This document shows, piece by piece, positions 8,638-16,867 of a stretch of 64,000 bases of DNA (position 1 is the first letter of the stretch; each line of letters opens with the position of its first letter). Location: contig CALFEQ010000200.1 of NCBI GenBank assembly GCA_937949945.1, forward strand, positions 1-64,000, written 5' to 3'. Below the pieces are notes generated by a model. It searched no databases. It saw only the letters and a list, made by a program, of their open reading frames with translations, and was not told the DNA's origin. The DNA comes from an uncultured Myxococcales bacterium (GTDB lineage: Bacteria > Myxococcota_A > Polyangia > Polyangiales > Polyangiaceae). Both the position numbers and the translations under genes were made by a program.

Positions 8638-9933
8638 TCAGGAGCCGAGCTCGGTCGTGACCCGGAGCGCGCGCGAGCCGAACGCCCGCGTCGGGAGCGC
8701 CGACCCGAGGAGGCCGAGCCCGAGACGGATCTGCGTCCCGAGGTCGAGCCGCTCGCCGCGATACCAGCGGACGGCGGCGGCGCGAGCGTACGCCGACTCG
8801 AGCAGGTAGCGGCGCGCCGGATGGCCCACGCGGTCGTAGACACGCCGCGCGAGCCACGCGCTCTGGAGCATGTGGCGTCCCATCGTCGACTCGCGGACCG
8901 CCCGCTCGTACGCGTCGAAGCGACGGTGCCCGGTGCGGATCGCGATCGCGAGGTGCTTCGCGGCGATGCGGCCCATCTCGAGAGCCTGCGCGATGCCTTC
9001 GCCGGTCGTACGATCGATCCCGAACGCCTCGCCGACGAGCACGACGCCTTTCACCCAGCCGATCGAGCCTCGGACGAAGGGCCGCGTGCTGAACGGGCGT
9101 AGCTTCACCTTCGCGATGTCGATGCCCCGCCGCGCGAGCGCGCGCGCGAGGACCTCCTTGGTGCCCGGCGCCCTCTCGTCCGGCGGAGCGAGGTTCGCGT
9201 CGTAGATGCCTCGGCTCACCTGCGTGACGCCGTCGAGCACCGTCGGGAAGTCCCAGTAGTATCCGCGGATGCCGTCCTCGAGCACGCTCAGGTCGAAATC
9301 GACGAGGCCGCGCTGTACGCCGTGATCGTGCGGTCCGACCTCCGTGTCGAGGACGTAGAGGTGGCCCTTGCGTTCGGGCTCGCGGATGCCGAGGAGCTTG
9401 CGGGTGGTGCTGCCCGCGCCGTCGCAGGCGGCGACGAAGCGCGCCGTGATCGTCGCGCCCGAGCTGGTGGTGAGGACGAAGCCGTCCGACTTGCGTTCGA
9501 TCGCGCGGAGCCCGTCACCGTCCCGCACGTCCACGCCATCCCGCCGCGCCTGCTCGAGCAAGTGAGCGTCGAACTCCGTCCGCCGGATGCAGATGCCCAT
9601 CGGCGCGAGGGTCTCGCCGATCGTCTCTCCCGAGATCACGCGGACGCCTCTCATCGTCACCGACGGCACGGTCACGTCGACGCCGATGCGCGCGAGCACG
9701 TCGAGCCCGCTCTGGCTCACGGCGCCGGCGCACGGCTTGTCCCGGGGGAACTTCGCCTTGTCCAGGACCACGATCCGCTCGGGTCGGATGCCCTCCACGC
9801 GGACGAGGTGGAGCGCCGTGCTCGCCCCCGCCGGACCTCCTCCCACGATCGCGACGTCGTGCTCGAAGCTTCGCCCCGACCACGCCTTCTCCGGCGTCGA
9901 CGGCCCGCCTGCCTCGCCCATGGCCTCGGTCAT
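8638..9933 (-). CDS. FAD-dependent oxidoreductase, geranylgeranyl-reductase family
   Basis: A flavoprotein of about 430 residues. The N-terminus has the dinucleotide-binding fold 'DVAIVGGGPAGASTALHL', followed by 'FPRDKPCAGAVS', the family motif around the FAD (PxxKxCGG type), and later 'GVVLVGEAFGIDRTTGEGI', the GD-like motif contacting the FAD ribityl. Family members reduce isoprenoid chains (menaquinone, archaeol, chlorophyll side chain) or act as halogenase/monooxygenase relatives; the substrate here is unknown. The start is uncertain: ATG 9933 has GAGGAGGG just upstream, while GTG 9960 would overlap the stop of the upstream gene. It is cotranscribed behind the DUF4911 gene and ends one base from the convergent fusion gene. 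Confidence 0.8.
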   Translation of the reverse strand: MTEAMGEAGGPSTPEKAWSGRSFEHDVAIVGGGPAGASTALHLVRVEGIRPERIVVLDKAKFPRDKPCAGAVSQSGLDVLARIGVDVTVPSVTMRGVRVISGETIGETLAPMGICIRRTEFDAHLLEQARRDGVDVRDGDGLRAIERKSDGFVLTTSSGATITARFVAACDGAGSTTRKLLGIREPERKGHLYVLDTEVGPHDHGVQRGLVDFDLSVLEDGIRGYYWDFPTVLDGVTQVSRGIYDANLAPPDERAPGTKEVLARALARRGIDIAKVKLRPFSTRPFVRGSIGWVKGVVLVGEAFGIDRTTGEGIAQALEMGRIAAKHLAIAIRTGHRRFDAYERAVRESTMGRHMLQSAWLARRVYDRVGHPARRYLLESAYARAAAVRWYRGERLDLGTQIRLGLGLLGSALPTRAFGSRALRVTTELGS

Positions 9934-9956
9934 CCCTCCTCGGGACCGATGGCACG

Positions 9957-10220
9957 TCACTCGGCGCGATCGCCCGCCTCGGCCCCGCCACGGAGGATAC
10001 CGCCGAGCTCGTCGGCGAGATCGGAGACCAGCTCGTCGAGCTCGGCTTCACGGTCGGCCGCCGCGGCGATCGTCAGGTCGCCGCCGCGCTCCGCGAAGAC
10101 GTGCGCGAGCCCATCGTGGGCCTCGACCACCCCCTTGACGAAGACGACGTCCTTTGCCCGGACGACGAGCCGCCGGGTGACCATCCCGGACGTGACGACA
10201 GACGCCGACGAGCGCGCCAT
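9957..10220 (-). CDS. DUF4911 family small protein
   Basis: An 87-residue cytoplasmic protein. The segment 'TRRLVVRAKDVVFVKGVVEA' plus 'HDGLAHVF' and the acidic C-terminal helix fit the DUF4911 family, in which an Arg-Val-x-x-x-D core and an 'E.h.gLa' helix recur. Function of the family is unknown. A TAAGTT hexamer 6 bases before the ATG indicates a leaderless promoter; it is the first gene of a two-gene unit with the flavoprotein downstream. Confidence 0.65.
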   Translation of the reverse strand: MARSSASVVTSGMVTRRLVVRAKDVVFVKGVVEAHDGLAHVFAERGGDLTIAAAADREAELDELVSDLADELGGILRGGAEAGDRAE

Positions 10221-10226
10221 TTCCTC

Positions 10227-10232
10227 AACTTA
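10227..10232 (-). promoter_or_regulatory. Candidate -10 element, leaderless, for the DUF4911 gene
   Basis: TAAGTT (minus strand) ends 6 bases before the ATG at 10220. It is back to back with the plus-strand element at 10258, so the 49-base gap holds two divergent leaderless promoters. Confidence 0.5.
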
Positions 10233-10257
10233 GCGGACAAGCGGTCGTCGGCACAGA

Positions 10258-10263
10258 TACGAT
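10258..10263 (+). promoter_or_regulatory. Candidate -10 element, leaderless, for the gene at 10270
   Basis: TACGAT ends 6 bases before a GTG start that has no Shine-Dalgarno sequence. A weak CGGACA (TTGACA-like, 4/6) sits 18 bases upstream. Confidence 0.5.
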
Positions 10264-10269
10264 CGCCCC

Positions 10270-10692
10270 GTGGACAAGACCTCCGTGCGGCGGCGCGCGC
10301 TCTCGGCCCTCATCGTGGGCGCGACCGGAACGAACGTTCTGCGGGTGATGACGGCCTTCGAGCAACGCCGCATCGTTCCGCTGCGAGAGGACACGATCGC
10401 GGCCGCATGCGACCGCATCGCCAGCGAGATGCCGCACGTCGCGCTCGTGTTGGTCCCGCCCGCGAGCGAGGCCGAGCGCGAGCAGCTCGACGAGTGCGCG
10501 CTCGCGGCCGGGACCGTGGTCGTCCACGTCGACCCCACGCTGAGCGGACCGGACCTCGACGAGGTCCTCGAGCGGAGCATCCAGGCCGCGATCGCCCAGG
10601 AGCTCCTCCGCGAAGAGGCCGAGGTCGTCGCACGCGCCGCGGACGCCCCGACGATCCCGCCGGAGGAGCTCGACGAGGGCTGGGGCGAGTGA
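10270..10692 (+). CDS. Uncharacterised 140-residue protein, receiver-like fold possible
   Basis: No family recognised. The protein has a Lys/Arg-rich start (MDKTSVRRRALSALIVGATG), alternating short hydrophobic strands (ALIVGA, VALVLVPP, TVVVHV) and helices, in the order expected of a small alpha/beta domain resembling a response-regulator receiver, then a Glu-rich C-terminal helix (ELLREEAEVVARAA). I cannot identify the acidic pocket of a true receiver, so this resemblance is weak. The start is GTG 10270 with a leaderless-type promoter. It is divergent from the DUF4911 gene. Confidence 0.55.
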   Translation: MDKTSVRRRALSALIVGATGTNVLRVMTAFEQRRIVPLREDTIAAACDRIASEMPHVALVLVPPASEAEREQLDECALAAGTVVVHVDPTLSGPDLDEVLERSIQAAIAQELLREEAEVVARAADAPTIPPEELDEGWGE

Positions 10693-10723
10693 GCGCGAAC
10701 GCAGGCGTTCCGGCGCGGCCGCT

Positions 10724-11101
10724 CTACCCGACGGCCCGCCAGAACACCGGTCCGCGGGCTCGCGCCATGCGCGGCGACGCGGCCGCAGCCATCCTGCGCT
10801 TGTGAGCACGGACGCCGTGGAGCACGCTCGTGTGGTTTCGATCGAAGAGTCGTCCGATTTCGTCGTAGCTCAGCTCGAGATCGGGATCGTTGCGCAGCCG
10901 CCACCAGAGCTCGTGGCGTGCGGCCGCGATCGTCTTGGTCCGCATGCGACTGCAGACCTCCTCGCGAGTGACCTTTCGGGTTCGACAGACGACGTCCAGG
11001 TGATCGAGCAGATCACGGGCGCCGAGGGCTTCGATGATTTCGGAAGGCGTCACGGCACCTCGGTCGGCCGGAACGCGATGCTCGTTGCGCGAAATCGTCA
11101 C
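10724..11101 (-). CDS. DnaA domain IV-only protein (stand-alone DnaA-box-type helix-turn-helix)
   Basis: A 125-residue protein made almost only of the DNA-binding domain of the replication initiator DnaA. The helices 'DLLDHLDVVCRTRKVTREEV', 'RTKTIAAARHELWWRLR' and 'LSYDEIGRLFDRNHTSVLHG' followed by VRAHKRR align with DnaA domain IV, including the 'GRDHTTVLHA' signature as DRNHTSVLHG. No AAA+ ATPase domain is present. It could compete with DnaA for boxes or act as a transcription factor (inference). GTG 11101 overlaps the TGA of the upstream SDR gene (GTGA); GTG 11053 with GAGGTG just before it is an alternative start. The basic C-terminal tail (about 20 residues) is not part of the DnaA fold. 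Confidence 0.75.
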   Translation of the reverse strand: MTISRNEHRVPADRGAVTPSEIIEALGARDLLDHLDVVCRTRKVTREEVCSRMRTKTIAAARHELWWRLRNDPDLELSYDEIGRLFDRNHTSVLHGVRAHKRRMAAAASPRMARARGPVFWRAVG

Positions 11102-12222
11102 ACGAGCGGATCTTCGACCTCGAGGCTGTCGCGGTCCTTGGCGCGCTTCTCGCGCAGGCGCTGCTGCACGTACTCGACGAGACCCGCGACGTAGGTCTCG
11201 AACGGCGGGCAACGCACGTCGGTGTCGGCGAGGATCTCGCTCGTGTTCGCGAAGCTGTACGTGACGGGCGTCGCGAGCGCGTCCAAGAACGCGCGCGGGC
11301 TCTTCGCCAGCCGGTCGATGCCGGGCGTGCGCAGGAGCGCCTTCGTGAGGTTCGCGGGGATGAAGCCTCGCGGGCTCCGCCGTCCGCCCGCGCTCGCCAC
11401 GAGCTCGAAGGCTCGACGGGCCGTGAGCGGGGCGGGATCACCGATGTGGAAGGTCCGCCCGGGCGCCCGAGGGCTCCTGCCGATCGCGCACGCGGCGCGG
11501 ACCACGTAATCGACCGGGACGAGGTGCAGGAGCGTGTCTCCGCGGCCGGGGAGCGGCAGCGCGAAGTCCGGCGGGGACGTGACGATGAGGAGGATCAGGA
11601 AGTAGGGCCCGTCGAAGCGATCCACCTCGCCGGTCTGCGAGTCGCCGACGATGATCGTCGGCCGGACGACGGCGATCGGGAGCTTGTGCATGTGCGCGCG
11701 CACGATGCGCTCGCCGCGCGCGAGCGTCTCCTCGACGACGTTGCGGAAGCTCTGCCCCTTGTCGAGCTCCTCCTCCAGCACGAGCCCGGTCCGATCGCCG
11801 GAGACCTGCGCCGTCGACCAATAGACGAGGCACTCGAGCGAGCTGCACAGCTCCGCGACCTGGAGCACCTCGCGCGTCCCGTTGACGTTGACCTCCGTGG
11901 CGAGCTTCTTGTCGGCGCCGAGGTAGCGGACCTGCGCCATGTGGTGGATGCGATCGATCTCCGGCGTGAGGGCCTTGAGCTCCGCTCCCGAGAGCCCGAG
12001 ATCCATGGCGGCCGCGTCGCCCTCGATCAGGTTGACGCGCCTCCTCTGCTCGAGCGGAAGCGCGTCGAGCGCCGCCTCCGCCTCCGGGAGCGACTGCGCG
12101 CGCACGACCGCGTGCACGAGCGTGCGCTGCGGACCCTTCACGAGCTCCTCCACCATCTTCCGCGCGGTGAAGGACGGGAACCCGGTCAGGAGGACGACCT
12201 CGTCGTAGCCGGCGCGGGGCAT
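11098..12222 (-). CDS. Extended short-chain dehydrogenase/reductase, thioester-reductase-like, with altered active site
   Basis: A 374-residue NAD(P)-binding protein of the extended SDR group related to male-sterility/thioester-reductase domains. The nucleotide-binding start reads VVLLTGFPSFTARKMVEELV: the TGxxGxxA/G pattern has Ser in place of the second Gly. 'YWSTAQVSG' marks the serine/threonine strand. Where the catalytic YxxxK is expected the sequence is SFRNVVEETLARGE, without a clear Tyr or Lys, so catalysis may be lost or altered. 'LPIAVVRPTIIVGD' and the C-terminal substrate domain are family-like. Start ATG 12222 is chosen because the fold begins there. It is coupled to the DnaA-domain gene downstream by a GTGA overlap. 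Confidence 0.75.
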   Translation of the reverse strand: MPRAGYDEVVLLTGFPSFTARKMVEELVKGPQRTLVHAVVRAQSLPEAEAALDALPLEQRRRVNLIEGDAAAMDLGLSGAELKALTPEIDRIHHMAQVRYLGADKKLATEVNVNGTREVLQVAELCSSLECLVYWSTAQVSGDRTGLVLEEELDKGQSFRNVVEETLARGERIVRAHMHKLPIAVVRPTIIVGDSQTGEVDRFDGPYFLILLIVTSPPDFALPLPGRGDTLLHLVPVDYVVRAACAIGRSPRAPGRTFHIGDPAPLTARRAFELVASAGGRRSPRGFIPANLTKALLRTPGIDRLAKSPRAFLDALATPVTYSFANTSEILADTDVRCPPFETYVAGLVEYVQQRLREKRAKDRDSLEVEDPLV

Positions 12223-12295
12223 GAGCCGCTTTCTAATGCACGGCGGCGCGGGCGTCATCTCTCGGCCCGGCCAGGGTGTCGGGAAGCGATCGGGG

Positions 12296-12325
12296 AGGCC
12301 TCAGGCCTCAGGCCTCAGGCCTCAG
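12296..12325. repeat. Heptamer tandem repeat (AGGCCTC)x4
   Basis: Four perfect 7-base units with a two-base partial fifth, each containing the palindrome AGGCCT. It lies in the 215-base gap upstream of the SDR gene and downstream of the Cys-rich lipoprotein gene. The rest of this gap shows no gene. Confidence 0.9.
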
Positions 12326-12437
12326 CGAGAGTGACCTCCCATCCAGCCGGTGAGGTACGCGATCCGTGCCTGACCGGAGGGGGAACCGGACCGTCTTGCT
12401 CGTGCTCGTGAGGACCGAGCGAGGCCGAAGGCCTCGC

Positions 12438-14444
12438 TCACGGTCCATTCCCGCAGAAGTGGTCGCCCACTCCGCGGAGCCACTGGCCGAAGGTCGCGTA
12501 GGAGAACGGGCTGCAGAGCTGGCCGGCGGAGAGGGCCGCGTTGGCGCAGCTCGCCGCTTGGTGGTACGCGCGGCACTGGCCGCCCGGGTTGGTGACCAGC
12601 GCGTAGCACTGGTTCTCCGACGTCGGCGAGCACTGGTCGCAGCTCGACTGCGAGCAGTGCGTGGCGCAGCCCATCGAGCGGCGGCAGCCGTCGCCGACCT
12701 GCGAGGCGGCGCACGCGTAGAGGCCCGTGTTCTGCTCGAAGGGGTGAGCGAAGATGGCGATGCACCGGCGGCAGGCGGTCGCCAGGGCAGCGATCGCGGT
12801 CGTGCACGCCGACGTGTCCGGTCCGGCGGCGCAGGCGGCGACGAGCGTGTCGAGCTCCGCGTCGCTGCAGACCCCCTGCAAGGCCGGCGTCACGGGCGTC
12901 GCCGTCCCGGCCGGGCAGCTGCCGTAGGCCGCGGGGCACGTGTTCTGCTGGTTGTTGCACCGGCGCGGCTCGACGAGGCCGTTGCAGAACGAGCCCAGCG
13001 CCGTGCAGTTCGTGCACGCGATGCCGCCCGAGCCGCATGCGTTGTTCGCGATGCCGGTGACGCAGGTGTTGTCCGGCAGACAGCAGCCGTTGCAGTTGGC
13101 CGGCCCGCACTTCTCGCGGCACTGCCGTCCCTGGCAGACGCGACCCGTGGCGGTGCAGTCCTCGCACGCGCCGCCGCCGGTGGGACCGCACGCGTTGTCC
13201 TGCGTGCCCGCGACGCACGTGTTGCCGATGCAGCACCCGCTCGGGCAGGTGTCGGGGCCGCACGCGGGGAGCTGGCAGATGCCGGCCTGACAGACGCGCG
13301 GGGGGTTCTGGCCCGCGCAGTTCTGGCAGACCTCGCCGCCCGCGCCGCACGCGGTGTTCTGCGTGCCCACGGCGCAGATGTCGCCGACGCAGCAGCCGTC
13401 GCAGTTCGCAGGGTTGCACTCGGTCGTGGCCGGCACGCACTGGCCGCGTGGACCACAGACCTGCCCCGGAGGACAAGACTTGCACTGCTCGCCGCCGGAG
13501 CCGCACGCCTGAGGCGTCGTCGCGACGACGCACTGGTTCCCGACGCAGCAGCCGGGGCAGTTCGACGGTCCGCAGCGCGTCTGCGCCTGGCACGTCCGGG
13601 CCCCGCCGTTCTCGACGCAGACCTCGTCGACCCCGCACGCCGCGCAGGCGACGCCACCCCTTCCGCACGCGGTGCTGTCGGTGCCGGACACGCACTGACC
13701 GGCCGCGTTGCAGCAGCCCGGGCAGTTCGACGGGCCACACGTGGTCGAGCCTTCGCAGATGCCGCCGCCTCCGGGCTGCGGGCGGCAGGCCTGACCGGTC
13801 GCGCACGTCGTGCACTGCGCGCCGCCGGTTCCACAAGCCGTCGCGACGTCGCCGGGGAGGCAGACGTCGCCGACGCAGCAGCCGTCGCAGTTGGCCGGGC
13901 TGCACGAAGTCGAGCCGCACGTGCGCGTGAGCACGTCGCACGCGCGGCCCTGAGCGGCGCAGTCGGTGCACGTCGCGCCGCGCGAGCCGCAGGCCGCGGC
14001 CTCGGTCCCGCTCAGGCACCGCAGCCGTCCGTCCTCGAACGCGCAGCAGCCGGAGCACGTCGAGGGTCCGCACGCGGGCTCGTCGCGACCGCACACGCGC
14101 TGGGCGTTGCAGAAGGCGAATCCGGTCGCGATGCAGTCGGAGCAGCGACCTCCGGCGGAGCCGCACGCGCGCACGTCGCGCCCCGTCCGGCAGACGCCGT
14201 TCGCGTCGCAGCACCCGGTCGGGCACGTCGCCGGCCCGCAGGTCGACGACGAGCTGCCGCCATCGAGATGCTCCGGCTCGAGGCTCGAGCGCCCGCAGCC
14301 GGGCGCGAGCAGCACGAAGAGCAGCGCGCTGGCGAGCGCGAGGAGGACGAAGCGAAGGACACGGCGCACGTCGCGCCCGGGGAGCTCCCCGGCGGCCACC
14401 GCTCCTCGGCGCGCGGGGGTCTCCCCAAGAGAAGGCGGATGCAT
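12438..14444 (-). CDS. Cysteine-rich surface lipoprotein with eight tandem CGPxxCxGCC repeats
   Basis: A 668-residue exported protein. The N-terminus has a basic stretch, a hydrophobic helix (VLRFVLLALASALLFVLLA) and Cys50 after APG, a plausible lipobox. A Ser-rich linker follows. Residues about 68-470 hold eight units of roughly 50 residues, each starting C-x-P-x-[TN]-C-x(1,2)-G-C-C and containing an ACG-x-G-G-x-x-C-x-x-C core. The last 170 residues are a different Cys-rich domain (CRRCIAIFAHPFEQN, CSQSSCDQC). Expected to be disulfide-linked on the cell surface; function unknown. AGAGG lies 8 bases before ATG 14444. Recombination between repeats could change the copy number. Confidence 0.85.
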   Translation of the reverse strand: MHPPSLGETPARRGAVAAGELPGRDVRRVLRFVLLALASALLFVLLAPGCGRSSLEPEHLDGGSSSSTCGPATCPTGCCDANGVCRTGRDVRACGSAGGRCSDCIATGFAFCNAQRVCGRDEPACGPSTCSGCCAFEDGRLRCLSGTEAAACGSRGATCTDCAAQGRACDVLTRTCGSTSCSPANCDGCCVGDVCLPGDVATACGTGGAQCTTCATGQACRPQPGGGGICEGSTTCGPSNCPGCCNAAGQCVSGTDSTACGRGGVACAACGVDEVCVENGGARTCQAQTRCGPSNCPGCCVGNQCVVATTPQACGSGGEQCKSCPPGQVCGPRGQCVPATTECNPANCDGCCVGDICAVGTQNTACGAGGEVCQNCAGQNPPRVCQAGICQLPACGPDTCPSGCCIGNTCVAGTQDNACGPTGGGACEDCTATGRVCQGRQCREKCGPANCNGCCLPDNTCVTGIANNACGSGGIACTNCTALGSFCNGLVEPRRCNNQQNTCPAAYGSCPAGTATPVTPALQGVCSDAELDTLVAACAAGPDTSACTTAIAALATACRRCIAIFAHPFEQNTGLYACAASQVGDGCRRSMGCATHCSQSSCDQCSPTSENQCYALVTNPGGQCRAYHQAASCANAALSAGQLCSPFSYATFGQWLRGVGDHFCGNGP

Positions 14445-14492
14445 CGGCGGACCTCTTGGAGCGTACCGTAGCGCGCCGGGTCGACCAAAGGG

Positions 14493-14498
14493 TAGCCT
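14493..14498 (+). promoter_or_regulatory. Candidate -10 element, leaderless, for the ZnuB-like permease
   Basis: TAGCCT ends 9 bases before the TTG start at 14508. There is no Shine-Dalgarno sequence. Confidence 0.45.
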
Positions 14499-14507
14499 CG
14501 TCGCGCC

Positions 14508-15323
14508 TTGGACCTGGGCTATCTGGCCATCCCGATCTTCCAGCGCGCGCTCCTCGCCGGCTCGGTGCTCGCCGCGCTCCTCGCGCTCCTCGGCGTCCTC
14601 GTCACTGCACGAGGGCTCGCGTACCTCGGCGATGGGCTGGCGCACGCCGCGTTCGGCGGAATCGCGCTCGGCATGTTCCTCGGCCTGCACGCACCGCTCA
14701 TCGTCGCCATTCCGTTCACGGCGCTCGCGGCGATGGCGATCGGCGCGCTGCGCCGTCGCGGCGGGCTCCGCTCGGACGTGGCCATGGCCATCCTCTTCGC
14801 GGTCTGCTTCGCGATCGGCGTCGTCCTCCTGAAGAAGGCGAAACGTACTCAGTCGACGTTCGACCCCGAGCAGCTCCTCTTCGGCAACATCCTCATGGTC
14901 GGATCGGACGATCTCTGGATCGTCCTCGGCATCGCCGTCGTCACGCTCGGCTTCGTCGCCTTCGCGTGGACGCGCCTGGCGTACGCGACGTTCGACGAGG
15001 AGCTCGCGCGCCTGAGCGGCATCGAGGTCGGCTGGCTCGAGAGCGCGCTCCTCGCGCTGCTCGCCGCGGTCGTCGTCGCCGCGATCCGACTGGCCGGCGT
15101 CGTGCTCGTCAGCGCCTTCCTCGTGATACCGGCCGCGGGCGGACGGCTGCTCGGGCGCACGCTCGCGGGCGTCGCCGGCTGGGCGATGCTCTGCGGGGTG
15201 CTCGGCGTCGTGCTCGGGTTCGTCGTCGCGCACCGATTCGAATGGCCGGAGGGCGCCGCCATCGTCCTGATGCTCGCGCTCCTGTTCGTGGTGGCGGCGT
15301 CGATCCGTCACGTCCGGCGCTGA
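14508..15323 (+). CDS. Metal ABC transporter permease, ZnuB/MntB family
   Basis: A 271-residue inner-membrane permease of the zinc/manganese ABC importer family. About eight hydrophobic helices are visible, with family segments 'GLAYLGDGLAHAAFGGIALG' near residue 38 and 'AGVVLVSAFLVIPAAGGRLL' near 190 (the EAA-like loop region contacting the ATPase). Neither a ZnuC-type ATPase nor a ZnuA-type binding protein is adjacent, so its partners must be encoded elsewhere. The start is TTG 14508, chosen because the protein then begins MDLGYLAIPIFQRALLAGSV as in relatives and a TAGCCT element lies just upstream. No Zur-like operator was recognised. Confidence 0.85.
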   Translation: MDLGYLAIPIFQRALLAGSVLAALLALLGVLVTARGLAYLGDGLAHAAFGGIALGMFLGLHAPLIVAIPFTALAAMAIGALRRRGGLRSDVAMAILFAVCFAIGVVLLKKAKRTQSTFDPEQLLFGNILMVGSDDLWIVLGIAVVTLGFVAFAWTRLAYATFDEELARLSGIEVGWLESALLALLAAVVVAAIRLAGVVLVSAFLVIPAAGGRLLGRTLAGVAGWAMLCGVLGVVLGFVVAHRFEWPEGAAIVLMLALLFVVAASIRHVRR

Positions 15324-15343
15324 CGCGGTCGCGACCGCGCTGC

Positions 15344-15349
15344 TAGCCT
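15344..15349 (+). promoter_or_regulatory. Candidate promoter, leaderless, for the methyltransferase pair
   Basis: TAGCCT ends 6 bases before the GTG at 15356. CTGACG (4/6 to TTGACA) lies 18 bases upstream at 15320-15325. Confidence 0.5.
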
Positions 15350-15355
15350 CGTCGC

Positions 15356-16867
15356 GTGACCGCGAGCGCGCGATTCGTCTACGACGAGGTGCCGTACGAC
15401 ACCGAGGCGAACGCCGAGACGCATCCGGCCGCCCTGGCGACGCTCGCACGGATGTGCGGCCGCTCCCCCGCCTCTCCGAGGACGGCGCGCGTCCTCGAGA
15501 TCGGCTGCGGGAACGGTGAGAACCTCCTCGCCGCCGCGACGTGGCTACCTCGAGCACGGTTCGTCGGCTTCGATCTCGCGTCGAGCGCCGTCGCGGCCGG
15601 CGCGGCCGCCGCGTCCCGCTCCGGCCTGTCCAACGTGGAGCTCTTCGCGGCCGACATCCGCGACGTCCGCAGGCGCGGCCTGCCGGACGGCACGGCCGGT
15701 TCGTTCGACTACGTGATCGCGCACGGGATGTACTCGTGGGTCCCCGAGGACGTGCGCGCGGATCTCCTCGCCATCTTGCGCGACGCCCTCGGCCCGAACG
15801 GCGTCGGGTTCGTCAGCGTCAACGCCCTGCCCGGCTGGGAGCTGCGCCGCGCCCTCCGCGAGATCGCCATGGACGCGACGCGGGAGATCGACGAGCCGGC
15901 CGCCAAGGTGGCGGAGGCGCTCCGCCTCGTCGCCGAGATCGGCCGCGCGGGCAAGGATGCGGACGGCTTCTTCGGCGCCCTGTCCGCGGCGGCGCGCGAG
16001 TACGAGGAGCACGTGACGCGCGCGACGCCGCCCGAGGCGCCGTACTCGCGGTACGTGTTCCACGACTTACTTGCAGACTACAACGATCCGTTCTCCGTAC
16101 CGGAGCTCGAGCGCCGACTCGGGGAGGCGGGGCTGCGCGTCGTCTGCGAGACGCCGCTCCGGCCCGGACGCGCGACGCCCGTCTTCGAAGGGCTCGCCGC
16201 CGACATGGCGCGGACGGGGACGCCGTTCCTCCAGGTGCTCGTCGAGCGAGACGACGCCCCGAGCGCCTCCGAGCAGGCCGCGCCCCGAGCGGACCCCGAC
16301 CTCTTCTTCTGGGCGGACCTCGCCCCGGTGTCGAGCGGCACGTATCGGACGACGACGGGCGCTCTCGTACGCCCGGTCGGAGACGTCGGCCTCGCCCGCG
16401 CGGTCGCGCATGCGCCCGGGTTCGTGCGCGTGCGCGACCTGGCGGACGACGACGATGCGCGCGGCCGGCTGGCGAGGCAGCTCTTCGAGGGATTCTGCGA
16501 GGGCGTCTTCACGCTGACCGTGGAGCCGCCGCCGTGCGCGTCGTCGCTCGGCGAGCGTCCTCGCACGGCGGGGCACGTCCGCGCGCGTGCGGCGGAGGCC
16601 GTCGAGCGCCGCGCGACGAGCGCGGTCGTGACGAACGCGTTGCACCGCTCCTTCCGCGTCTCTTGGTCGGAGCTCGTCGTGATCCGAGCGCTCGACGGCA
16701 CCCACGCGATCGACGCGATCGTCGCGGCGGCGATCGCCGAAGCGCGGACCGTGCCCTCGTCCCTCGCAGGGCCGCTCGCGATCTCCGAGCGGGACGCCGA
16801 GCGCCACGTCGTCACGGTGCTCGATCGGCTCCGGCGCCATCTGTTCCTCCTGGAGGACGAGCCGTGA
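15356..16867 (+). CDS. SAM-dependent methyltransferase with regulatory domain
   Basis: A 503-residue class I methyltransferase. The SAM site is VLEIGCGNGENLLAAATWLP (about 46-65), followed by 'RFVGFDLAS'. The pattern 'FVYDEVPYDTEANAETHPAA' at the N-terminus and 'AHGMYSWVPEDVR' in the middle are typical of bacterial methyltransferases with a C-terminal methyltransferase-regulatory domain (PF10119 type), here about residues 215-300, followed by a helical C-terminus. The substrate is not known for this group. GTG 15356 follows a leaderless-type promoter. Its TGA overlaps the GTG of the next gene, so the two products are probably made together. Confidence 0.8.
   Translation: MTASARFVYDEVPYDTEANAETHPAALATLARMCGRSPASPRTARVLEIGCGNGENLLAAATWLPRARFVGFDLASSAVAAGAAAASRSGLSNVELFAADIRDVRRRGLPDGTAGSFDYVIAHGMYSWVPEDVRADLLAILRDALGPNGVGFVSVNALPGWELRRALREIAMDATREIDEPAAKVAEALRLVAEIGRAGKDADGFFGALSAAAREYEEHVTRATPPEAPYSRYVFHDLLADYNDPFSVPELERRLGEAGLRVVCETPLRPGRATPVFEGLAADMARTGTPFLQVLVERDDAPSASEQAAPRADPDLFFWADLAPVSSGTYRTTTGALVRPVGDVGLARAVAHAPGFVRVRDLADDDDARGRLARQLFEGFCEGVFTLTVEPPPCASSLGERPRTAGHVRARAAEAVERRATSAVVTNALHRSFRVSWSELVVIRALDGTHAIDAIVAAAIAEARTVPSSLAGPLAISERDAERHVVTVLDRLRRHLFLLEDEP

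Noticed and set aside
12296..12325. Short tandem repeats as a CRISPR array
   Set aside because: Units are 7 bases with no spacers, and no cas genes are present. The same holds for the arrays at 17709, 21431 and 55646.
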